Shown here piece after piece: positions 1 to 5,228 of a stretch of 5,840 bases of DNA. The position numbers were made by a program, and so were the translations under genes. The first letter of the stretch is position 1, and every line of letters begins with the position of its first letter. The stretch covers positions 1-5,840 of the forward strand of contig JAFDCR010000079.1 of assembly GCA_019312685.1 (NCBI GenBank). Reading direction: 5' to 3'. A model generated the notes under the pieces. The model saw only the letters and a list, made by a program, of their open reading frames with translations. It ran no database searches and was not told the DNA's origin. This stretch comes from Deltaproteobacteria bacterium. GTDB taxonomy: Bacteria > Desulfobacterota > Desulfobulbia > Desulfobulbales > BM004.

Positions 1-149
1 CTCGGCGGACCATGCTGCTTTAATATCCTCTCTCCCTTGGGGTAATACTCCATGGTGATATTATTGACCATTTCCCCAAGAGATTCGCGTGAAAGCCGGT
101 TAAACGGCAATACATTCTGAAAAAAATCGATAACCTCTTCCTTAAGCAT
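1..149 (-). CDS. N-terminus of a cyclic-nucleotide-binding domain protein (DUF294/CBS nucleotidyltransferase-like), partial
   Basis: On the minus strand an ATG at 149-147 opens a frame that stays open to the window edge (49 codons). It begins MLKEEVIDFFQNVLPFNRL and continues through SLGEMVNNITMEYYPKGERI to KQHGPPS. The pattern of a helical start, 'LPFNRLS.E.L', then 'YYPKGE.IL.Q...PS' is the usual opening of a cNMP-binding (CAP-like) domain. In DUF294 signalling proteins this domain is followed by CBS pairs and a nucleotidyltransferase domain; those parts lie outside the window, so the family assignment is inferred. A GGAG (162-159) sits 9 nt before the ATG and supports this start. The frame stays open for about 27 codons further upstream, with no ATG but a TTG around 200 preceded by a G-rich run, so a longer N-terminus cannot be excluded. 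The gene is transcribed divergently from the hydrolase at 475. Confidence 0.6.
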   Translation of the reverse strand, partial: MLKEEVIDFFQNVLPFNRLSRESLGEMVNNITMEYYPKGERILKQHGPP

Positions 150-281
150 ACAGGACGGCTCCAAGACAAAATAATCCGGAATTAACAGCCAACCGGGAAA
201 AAACAACCATATCTTACCCCCAAATTAATGATGCCAATAATCTTTTTTTTCAGCAAGGGTTAACTCCCTGAATCTTTATAA

Positions 282-308
282 ATTATACTGGATTAATCTT
301 GCCGTAAA
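282..308 (-). promoter_or_regulatory. Candidate promoter for the leftward cNMP-binding gene
   Basis: Read on the minus strand there is a perfect TATAAT (287-282). A TTTACG, four of six matches to TTGACA, lies at 308-303 with a short 15-nt spacer. Transcription would start near 275, giving a leader of roughly 125 nt before the ATG at 149. The -10 is good and the -35 and spacing are mediocre. The region is AT-rich, so chance matches are easy. Confidence 0.35.
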
Positions 309-342
309 CATCCGGCATACTTATTTTGAATCATCATTTAAA

Positions 343-374
343 ATACCCCTTGATAAAGTGATTTCAAGGGGTAT
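343..374. repeat. 11-bp perfect inverted repeat (probable operator)
   Basis: ATACCCCTTGA (343-353) and its exact reverse complement TCAAGGGGTAT (364-374) are separated by 10 nt. Arm centres are 21 bp apart, two helical turns, as expected for a dimeric regulator binding one face of the DNA. The plus strand has no T-tract after it, so it is not a plus-strand terminator. On the minus strand only TTTTAAAT follows, so a weak leftward terminator is a less likely alternative. It overlaps both hexamers of the candidate promoter at 350-377. Confidence 0.6.
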
Positions 375-377
375 ACT
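350..377 (+). promoter_or_regulatory. Candidate sigma-70 promoter P1 for the isochorismatase-family gene
   Basis: TTGATA (350-355, five of six matches to TTGACA) and TATACT (372-377, five of six matches to TATAAT) are separated by 16 nt. Transcription would begin near 384 and leave about 90 nt of leader before the ATG at 475. The -35 lies on the left arm and the -10 on the right arm of the inverted repeat at 343-374, so a protein bound there would block or remodel polymerase binding. Confidence 0.45.
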
Positions 378-427
378 GAAATGTTATGCAATATTTTATC
401 AATGTTATTGTTTGAATATTATATATT

Positions 428-457
428 TTAAGTTCAGATTCTGAACTGTGTTATAAT
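428..457 (+). promoter_or_regulatory. Candidate second promoter P2 close to the hydrolase start
   Basis: A perfect TATAAT at 452-457 has only a poor -35 (TTAAGT, 428-433, 18-nt spacer, three of six matches). The palindrome at 431-447 occupies the -35 zone, which would suit activator-dependent or repressible use. Transcription would start near 464, only about 11 nt before the ATG at 475, giving an extremely short leader. Confidence 0.3.
431..447. repeat. 7-bp perfect inverted repeat with 3-nt spacer (possible operator)
   Basis: AGTTCAG (431-437), ATT, CTGAACT (441-447) is a perfect 17-bp palindrome with a 3-nt centre. It lies just upstream of the TATAAT at 452-457, where the -35 of that promoter would be, and within the leader of a transcript from P1. 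The short loop makes a protein-binding site more plausible than an RNA hairpin. Confidence 0.5.
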
Positions 458-474
458 TATACCGGGTGGATGCG

Positions 475-1038
475 ATGCAAAAAAACTTTGACATGTTAAC
501 GCCGGAACGCTGCTGTCTCATGATTGTTGACCCGCAGGATCGACTTATGGCTGCAATTTTTGAGGCTGAAAGGGTTGTCCGCAATGCCAGCCTGCTTATC
601 CATTGTGCCAAGACACTTGATATTCCCATTCTGGCAACAACTCAATATAAAAAAGGACTCGGACCTTATGTGCCTGAACTGGAGGAACTTGTATCAGATG
701 TTCCGCGCATCGATAAAATCGAGTTCAATTGCTTTGCCAACCCTGATGTAACTGAAATGCAGAACTCGCTGCCCAAGTCAATTGATACAGTTATTCTGAC
801 CGGAGCCGAGGCTCATATCTGCATTTTCCAGACTGCCATGGGCGCACTCAAATCAGGCTACCAGCCTTGGATTGCAGCCGATGCGGTTTCCTCCCGGGAA
901 AAAAGAAATGCCGAACTTGCCTTAAGCAGAATGCAGGCGCTGGGGATGACTGTTGGCCCTACGGAAATGGCCATTTATGAGTTACTGCACAAGGCGGGAA
1001 GCCCGGCTTTCAAGGCTATGCTGCCCCATCTCAAATAA
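475..1038 (+). CDS. Isochorismatase-family cysteine hydrolase (YcaC/ISOC-like)
   Basis: The 187-residue protein is a complete single-domain member of the isochorismatase/nicotinamidase-like fold, soluble with no signal peptide. From the ATG at 475 the family's catalytic triad is visible: Asp19 in MIVDPQDRL, Lys81 in RIDKIEFNCF, and Cys116 in LTGAEAHIC, the segment that usually carries the cis-peptide before the nucleophile. The C-terminal pattern 'AADAVSSR....AL.RM...G' is typical of the ISOC1/YcaC subgroup. The substrate cannot be told from sequence, and nothing nearby suggests siderophore or NAD metabolism. The start is chosen at 475 because GGTGG (465-469) lies 5 nt upstream. An in-frame GTG at 466 has no Shine-Dalgarno and sits almost on the P2 -10 box, and an ATG at 493 would also leave the domain intact. 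The gene lies 44 nt before alaS on the same strand with no visible terminator between, so read-through is plausible. Confidence 0.88.
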   Translation: MQKNFDMLTPERCCLMIVDPQDRLMAAIFEAERVVRNASLLIHCAKTLDIPILATTQYKKGLGPYVPELEELVSDVPRIDKIEFNCFANPDVTEMQNSLPKSIDTVILTGAEAHICIFQTAMGALKSGYQPWIAADAVSSREKRNAELALSRMQALGMTVGPTEMAIYELLHKAGSPAFKAMLPHLK

Positions 1039-1082
1039 AAATTATTAACCAACATACATCTAAAAATATTCTGGTAATTATT

Positions 1083-3719
1083 ATGACTGGCAATGAAATT
1101 CGTGAGAAATTTCTCACATACTTCAAGAAAAACAACCATGCAATCATAGAAGACTCTTCCCTTATTCCTCAGGATGATCCGACCCTGCTGTTCACCAATG
1201 CAGGCATGGTGCAGTTCAAACAGGTTTTTATGGGTGAAGAGAAAAGAGAGTATACAAAAGCGGCAACCTGCCAGCGATGCGTTCGGGCCGGAGGCAAGCA
1301 TAACGACTTGGAAAACGTCGGTCATACAGCACGCCATCACACATTTTTTGAAATGCTCGGAAATTTTTCATTTTGCGACTATTTTAAAGAAGATGCCATT
1401 CAAATGGCCTGGGAATTTCTGACCGTTGATCTGGCACTGCCAAAAGAAAAACTCTGGATTTCCGTATTTGAAAATGACGATGAAGCCTTTTCAATGTGGG
1501 AAAAAATTGAAGATCTGCCCAAAGGAAGAATAGTCCGGCTCGGGGAGAAGGACAATTTCTGGGCCATGGGCGACACCGGACCATGCGGGCCCTGTTCCGA
1601 GATTCATATTGACCAGGGTCCAGAGGTCGGCTGCGGCAGACCGGACTGCAAAATGGGCTGTGACTGCGACCGTTTTCTTGAGTTGTGGAATCTGGTCTTC
1701 ATGCAGTTTTATCGTGATGAATCTGGCACGATGACACCTCTGCCGAAGCCAAGTATCGATACAGGTATGGGACTTGAAAGGATTGCGGCCGTGGTCCAGG
1801 GCAAGTTGACAAATTATGATTCCGATCTGTTCACTCCCATAATCAACAAGATTTCATCTCTGAGTTCCAAACCCTATGGCGCTGACAAACGGACTGATAC
1901 TGCAATGAAAGTTATTGCGGACCACTGCAGGGCTACCGCCTTTCTGGTTGCCGACGGCATGCTGCCGTCAAACGAAGGCCGGGGGTACGTCCTTCGCCGG
2001 ATTATGAGAAGAGCGGTTCGTTTTGGCCGTACTCTCGGTCTTGAACGTCCGTTTTTAGCAGATGTTACCGCCGAAGTCATAAAAACCATGCAGGGCGCAT
2101 ATCCGCACCTTGCTGAGGCTTCAGAACTTCTGGCAAAAGTGGCTCTCAACGAAGAGGAACGGTTCCGTGAAACCCTTGACAACGGCCTGTCCATGCTCAC
2201 CATTGAAATAAATAGACTGCAAAAAGAAAAAGGAAATACTGTGCCCGGTGACTTCATCTTCAAACTGTATGACACCTATGGTTTTCCCTTGGATATCGTC
2301 AGGGATGTCGCCCTTGAAAACAGTATGGAGATTGATGAACCCGGTTTTAACCTGGCCATGGAAGAGCAACGCTCTCAATCAAAAAAATCCTGGAAGGGAG
2401 GTACTTTGGCCGCAATGTCCACCGGGGTTAAAAAACTGGTTGCCGAAGGCCATAAAACAGTTTTTGCCGGCTATAAAACCCACCGGACTAACTCAGTCGT
2501 CAAGGGGCTATTGAATCACGCCGGAGAATCGGTCAGCAAGGCTGTCCAGGGAGAGCCCGTCTCAGTCTTCTGCCCTGAAACGCCCTTCTATGCTGAAGCC
2601 GGCGGCCAGATTGGCGACCAGGGAGAAATCATAGGTCCGAACGGTAAGGCTGAAGTTCTGGACACGGTTATTGTGGCTGACGGCATTGTCCTGCATGAGG
2701 CAACAGTGTTCGAGGGCTCTTTTGCACTTGATGATCGGGTTGAACTCAAAGTTATGGAAGGCAGGCGTCAGAGGATTGCCTGCAATCATACAGCCACCCA
2801 TATCCTGCATGCGGCCATGAAGACAGTGCTCGGCGAGCATGTCAAGCAGTCCGGCTCACTGGTAACACCTGAAAGGCTGCGCTTTGACTTCACCCACTTC
2901 TCGCCGATAACCCATGAGGAGCTAAGAAGCATCGAAAAGCTCGCCAATGAAGAGATCAGGGCAAACACCCCTCTCAATACTGAAATGCTCGAGCGCGATG
3001 AAGCGATCAAATCAGGTGCCGTAGCACTTTTCGGGGAAAAATACGGCAACAAGGTACGGGTTGTGTCCATAGGCAACTTCAGCAAGGAGCTCTGCGGCGG
3101 GACCCATGTCCGGGCCACAGGAGAGATTGGCCTTTTGAAAATAACCGCGGAATCAAGTATCGCTGCAGGAGTGAGGCGCATTGAAGCTGTTACCGGCCCG
3201 GAAGCCATTAATATCTTCCAGGCCCAGGAAATGCAGTTGACTGAACTTGCCAACATTCTGAAGGTTCCGGCTGACAACCTCGGCAAAAAAGTCGAGAAGC
3301 TTTTGATTACCCAAAAAGACCTTGAAAAAGAAGTAAGCCGCTTAACAGCAAAGTTAAGCCTGAGCGACATAGATGGAATCATCAGCAATGCAAAAACGGT
3401 TGGGAATTCCAAAGTGGTGGTTTCCCGGGTTGTTCTGGATTCACCCAAAACGCTGCGGGAGATGGGAGACAGGATCCGGGACAAGCTGGGCAGCGGTATT
3501 GTTGTGCTCGGAGGTGAATACCAGGGAAAAGCAGCCCTGCTTGCAATGGTCACCAAGGACCTTACTGACATTTACAAGGCCGGCGATATTATCAAGAAAG
3601 TTTCTGCACTTGTCGGCGGCAGCGGTGGAGGACGCCCTGATATGGCCCAAGCGGGAGGGCCATATCCTGACAAACTGGATGAAGCATTGGAAGCCGTACC
3701 TGTAATAATTGGAAGTTAA
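1083..3719 (+). CDS. alaS: Alanyl-tRNA synthetase (AlaRS)
   Basis: This 878-residue cytoplasmic enzyme charges tRNA(Ala) with alanine using ATP and edits mischarged Ser/Gly. Length matches bacterial AlaRS, so the gene is complete. The class II aminoacylation domain occupies about 1-240: CVRAGGKHNDLENVGH (66-81), motif 2 RHHTFFEMLGNFSF (84-97), DTGPCGPCSEIH (164-175) and motif 3 DTGMGLERIA (226-235). The tRNA-recognition part holds LPSNEGRGYVLRRIMRRAVR (294-313) and YDTYGFPLD (396-404). Asn297 and Asp397 probably correspond to the residues that read the G3:U70 pair. The editing domain has FYAEAGGQIGDQG (502-514) and an intact zinc site, His569/His573 (HTATH) with Cys671/His675 (CGGTH). A helical linker (about 725-760) precedes the C-Ala domain with GGSGGGRPDMAQAGG (845-859). 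Cys98 replaces the Gly normal in NFSFGDYF. The Cys-rich insert GCGRPDCKMGCDCDRF (183-198) fits Desulfobacterota homologues. The ATG fits the canonical MTGNEIR start, but no real Shine-Dalgarno precedes it. Confidence 0.98.
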   Translation: MTGNEIREKFLTYFKKNNHAIIEDSSLIPQDDPTLLFTNAGMVQFKQVFMGEEKREYTKAATCQRCVRAGGKHNDLENVGHTARHHTFFEMLGNFSFCDYFKEDAIQMAWEFLTVDLALPKEKLWISVFENDDEAFSMWEKIEDLPKGRIVRLGEKDNFWAMGDTGPCGPCSEIHIDQGPEVGCGRPDCKMGCDCDRFLELWNLVFMQFYRDESGTMTPLPKPSIDTGMGLERIAAVVQGKLTNYDSDLFTPIINKISSLSSKPYGADKRTDTAMKVIADHCRATAFLVADGMLPSNEGRGYVLRRIMRRAVRFGRTLGLERPFLADVTAEVIKTMQGAYPHLAEASELLAKVALNEEERFRETLDNGLSMLTIEINRLQKEKGNTVPGDFIFKLYDTYGFPLDIVRDVALENSMEIDEPGFNLAMEEQRSQSKKSWKGGTLAAMSTGVKKLVAEGHKTVFAGYKTHRTNSVVKGLLNHAGESVSKAVQGEPVSVFCPETPFYAEAGGQIGDQGEIIGPNGKAEVLDTVIVADGIVLHEATVFEGSFALDDRVELKVMEGRRQRIACNHTATHILHAAMKTVLGEHVKQSGSLVTPERLRFDFTHFSPITHEELRSIEKLANEEIRANTPLNTEMLERDEAIKSGAVALFGEKYGNKVRVVSIGNFSKELCGGTHVRATGEIGLLKITAESSIAAGVRRIEAVTGPEAINIFQAQEMQLTELANILKVPADNLGKKVEKLLITQKDLEKEVSRLTAKLSLSDIDGIISNAKTVGNSKVVVSRVVLDSPKTLREMGDRIRDKLGSGIVVLGGEYQGKAALLAMVTKDLTDIYKAGDIIKKVSALVGGSGGGRPDMAQAGGPYPDKLDEALEAVPVIIGS

Positions 3720-3753
3720 TTCACTCTGCTGTTTACTTAACAGAAAAAAATAA

Positions 3754-3788
3754 ATGCTGTCTCCGCTCCCTGCGGAGCAGTATTTTTT
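3754..3788 (+). terminator. Intrinsic terminator after alaS
   Basis: The core stem CTCCGC (3761-3766) pairs with GCGGAG (3772-3777) around a 5-nt loop TCCCT. It is extended by six more pairs (3754-3759 with 3778-3783, including one G-U) across a bulged T3760. TATTTTTT (3781-3788) follows. It lies 34 nt after the alaS stop and separates alaS from the atp operon. An A-run at 3744-3750 upstream means the minus strand also has a hairpin followed by a T-rich tract, so it may work in both directions. Confidence 0.9.
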
Positions 3789-4041
3789 AATTAAAAAATG
3801 AAAAATAAAAATCTATAAATTTATTTTCGCAAAACAAAACTTATTCATATATGTGTAATGTTTCTCCAGATCCTTTTAATTATCTCTTCCCTCCATCACT
3901 CAAAACCGCGTCACCGCCTGTTAACTCTACTTCCACATAACAAAGCAAATATAAATACCTTTAAAAATGACGGGCTTGGCAAATACACCAAATCACAAAA
4001 AATGGTACCCTGATTTTTTCCCTCTGACAAAAAAATCTCTC
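3789..4041. other. Gene-free AT-rich intergenic stretch
   Basis: I see no supportable gene, RNA or mobile element here. The plus strand is A/T-rich with a pyrimidine-rich segment around 3866-3900. The only open frame of any length is a minus-strand one of about 63 codons (4152-3961); it has no Shine-Dalgarno, a composition of aromatic and rare residues and no recognisable motif, so I treat it as chance. The stretch ends where the atp promoter region begins. Confidence 0.6.
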
Positions 4042-4068
4042 ATAAATTATTAATAAATTATTAATAAA
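4042..4068 (+). repeat. 11-bp A/T tandem repeat, probable UP element of the atp promoter
   Basis: ATAAATTATTA occurs twice in exact tandem (4042-4052 and 4053-4063), followed by a third partial copy ATAAA (4064-4068). With transcription start expected near 4108, these copies cover about -40 to -66, overlapping the zone where the RNA polymerase alpha-subunit C-terminal domain contacts A/T-rich UP elements. The 11-bp period is close to one helical turn. Confidence 0.5.
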
Positions 4069-4072
4069 AAAG

Positions 4073-4101
4073 TTGACAGTCCCTTCAGTATACATTAGAT
4101 A
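4073..4101 (+). promoter_or_regulatory. Promoter of the atpF'FHA operon
   Basis: A perfect -35 TTGACA (4073-4078) is followed by a 17-nt spacer and a weaker -10 TAGATA (4096-4101). Transcription would begin near 4108, leaving about 80 nt of leader before atpF'. Its position just after an A/T repeat and before the first atp gene, with a terminator upstream, makes it the most likely operon promoter. Confidence 0.6.
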
Positions 4102-4114
4102 AGCTGATAAATTT

Positions 4115-4130
4115 ATGAACGAGCATTCAT
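4115..4130. promoter_or_regulatory. TetR-type pseudo-palindrome in the atp leader (possible operator)
   Basis: ATGAACG (4115-4121), AG, CATTCAT (4124-4130) is a two-half-site palindrome with one mismatch in seven positions. An outer overlapping pair TTATGAA (4113-4119) and TTCATAA (4130-4136) reinforces the dyad. The TGAAYG...CRTTCA pattern resembles operators bound by TetR-family regulators such as the FadR type. It lies at about +8 to +23, where a bound repressor would block transcription. The assignment rests on pattern only. Confidence 0.35.
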
Positions 4131-4160
4131 TCATAATGTCATAAAATACCAATTGGCAAG

Positions 4161-4174
4161 TACTTAATTAAGTA
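4161..4174. repeat. 14-bp perfect palindrome abutting the atpF' ribosome binding site
   Basis: TACTTAATTAAGTA is a perfect uninterrupted palindrome whose last base is also the first base of the AAGGAG Shine-Dalgarno. A shorter perfect palindrome, CCAATTGG (4149-4156), precedes it by 4 nt. With only A/T-rich pairs an RNA hairpin would be weak, so a DNA-binding site or chance in an A/T-rich leader are the alternatives. Confidence 0.4.
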
Positions 4175-4179
4175 AGGAG
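4174..4179 (+). promoter_or_regulatory. Ribosome binding site of atpF'
   Basis: AAGGAG lies 9 nt before the ATG at 4189. This is a strong Shine-Dalgarno and fixes the atpF' start. Confidence 0.8.
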
Positions 4180-4188
4180 CCCTTTGAA

Positions 4189-4614
4189 ATGATTACGATC
4201 GACATCACCGTCCTCATCCAGATCATAAACATTCTGATCCTCATCGTTGTTATGAACACAGTGCTTTACAAGCCTGTACGCACGATCCTGGCCAAGAGAA
4301 AAGAGAAACTTTCCGAGCTTGCCAATGCCATCGAAAATTTCAAAAAAAATGCAGAACTCAGAAAAGAAGAGATAAACCGCAAGCTCAACGAGGCCAGAAC
4401 CATGGCCAAAGATGAAATCGACAAGGCCAGGGGTGCCGCCCAGGCATCCACTTCAGAAACTCTGGCACAGGTCCGTCAGGAGGCCATGGCCAACAAGAAT
4501 GAACAACTGAACGAAATCCAAAAACAATTTACCGGTGCCCAGCAGCAGCTGTCAGGCCAGATAGAAAGCTTCGCCTCGGAAATGGCTGCGAAAATTTTGG
4601 GGAGGTCCATCTGA
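4189..4614 (+). CDS. atpF': F-type ATP synthase subunit b' (F0, peripheral stalk)
   Basis: The 141-residue protein has the b/b' architecture: one N-terminal membrane helix (about residues 4-26), the KPVRTILAKRKEKL junction (28-41) that follows the membrane in b subunits, then a long Glu/Lys/Ala/Gln-rich helix to about 125. It ends FASEMAAKILGRSI, a typical b-type C-terminus. It should pair with AtpF as a heterodimeric peripheral stalk joining membrane subunit a to delta and F1. It is called b' rather than b because it is the shorter copy, comes first, has no N-terminal extension, and is followed at once by a second b gene. That order is known from organisms with paired b subunits. It is the first gene of the operon, with its own promoter and a strong Shine-Dalgarno. 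No subunit a or c gene lies upstream. Confidence 0.92.
   Translation: MITIDITVLIQIINILILIVVMNTVLYKPVRTILAKRKEKLSELANAIENFKKNAELRKEEINRKLNEARTMAKDEIDKARGAAQASTSETLAQVRQEAMANKNEQLNEIQKQFTGAQQQLSGQIESFASEMAAKILGRSI
4599..4605 (+). promoter_or_regulatory. Ribosome binding site of atpF inside the end of atpF'
   Basis: GGGGAGG lies within the last codons of atpF', 11 nt before the atpF ATG at 4617. Only 2 nt separate the atpF' stop (4612-4614) from that ATG, so the two are probably translationally coupled. Confidence 0.75.
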
Positions 4615-4616
4615 AA

Positions 4617-5228
4617 ATGAAACTTAATGGTAAATGTTCGAAAATTATCAGTATTACTATCACCTTTTTAATAATAATGGCAATTGCCGCTTTTGCTTAT
4701 GCTTCAGGCGGTGGTGAAGGCGCGCATGGTGGCGGAAGTTTATCAACTGCAAAACTGAAGGACCTGCTCTGGAGGGTTTTGAACTTTACCATATTACTGG
4801 TGGTTCTGGTAAAGGTTCTGACAAAACCCATAGCAAACGGTCTCCGGGCCAGGCAGCAGTCAATCAAGGAGCAGTTTGCCGACCTCGAAGAAAGAAAAGC
4901 TGAAGCCGACAGCACCTATCAGACCTATGAGAAAAAACTGGAATCAATAGACCAGGAAATTAAGGATATAATCCAATCTGCCGTTGCCCAGGGAGAGGCT
5001 GAAAAAGAACGCATTATCGAAGAGGCAAAAAGAGCGGCAGAAGACATCAAAAGACAGGCTGAAATGGCAATTCAGCAGGAAATGGCTGAAGCAAAGCTTA
5101 AATTGCGTGAGGAAGTAGCCAATCAGGCTGTTGTAATGGCTGAGGAACTGATCAGGAAAAACCTGCAGGAAGCTGATCAGGTAAAATTAATTGAAGATTA
5201 TCTTGCAAAGGTTGGGACAGTCCAGTGA
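4617..5228 (+). CDS. atpF: F-type ATP synthase subunit b (F0, peripheral stalk), with signal-peptide-like extension
   Basis: The 203-residue protein is the second stalk b subunit. Residues 1-30 look like a signal peptide: Lys at 2, 6 and 9, a hydrophobic core (10-27), then AYA before SGGG as a possible cleavage site. A Gly/His-rich linker GGGEGAHGGG (31-40) follows. The true b membrane helix, LLWRVLNFTILLVVLVKVLT (50-69), leads into KPIANGLRARQQSIKEQF (70-87) and a long charged coiled coil to about 175, ending in the delta/F1-binding part. The protein is longer than the roughly 156 residues of E. coli b, entirely because of the N-terminal extension, which I recall from other Desulfobacterota b subunits. 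The start at 4617 is supported by GGGGAGG upstream. The stop overlaps the atpH start by 4 nt. Confidence 0.94.
   Translation: MKLNGKCSKIISITITFLIIMAIAAFAYASGGGEGAHGGGSLSTAKLKDLLWRVLNFTILLVVLVKVLTKPIANGLRARQQSIKEQFADLEERKAEADSTYQTYEKKLESIDQEIKDIIQSAVAQGEAEKERIIEEAKRAAEDIKRQAEMAIQQEMAEAKLKLREEVANQAVVMAEELIRKNLQEADQVKLIEDYLAKVGTVQ

Noticed and set aside
301..316. GCCG...CGGC hairpin in the divergent region
   Set aside because: Four-bp arms with an 8-nt loop and no T-tract; expected by chance.
150..474. Possible tRNA, small RNA or riboswitch in the divergent region
   Set aside because: No cloverleaf, no conserved riboswitch core and no terminator before the gene start. Promoters and operators account for the structure seen.
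975..1340. 121-codon minus-strand open frame across the hydrolase-alaS junction
   Set aside because: It overlaps two well-supported genes on the other strand and shows no family features.
2786..3571. 261-codon open frame antisense to alaS
   Set aside because: It lies wholly inside the highly conserved editing and C-Ala coding sequence, has a Ser/Leu/Arg-rich shadow composition with no recognisable domain, and has no start context. It is a by-product of alaS codon use.
3729..3743. CTGTT/AACAG small hairpin right after the alaS stop
   Set aside because: Only five pairs, followed by A's rather than T's on the plus strand. The GC-rich hairpin at 3754-3788 explains termination.
3997..4019. AAAAAAT...ATTTTTT stem resembling a terminator
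   Set aside because: The stem has only A-T pairs and the T-run is part of the stem itself; too weak, and no gene upstream needs it.
3961..4152. 63-codon minus-strand open frame in the alaS-atpF' gap
   Set aside because: No Shine-Dalgarno, odd Cys/Phe/Ile-rich composition from A/T-rich DNA, no motif, and it overlaps the atp promoter region.
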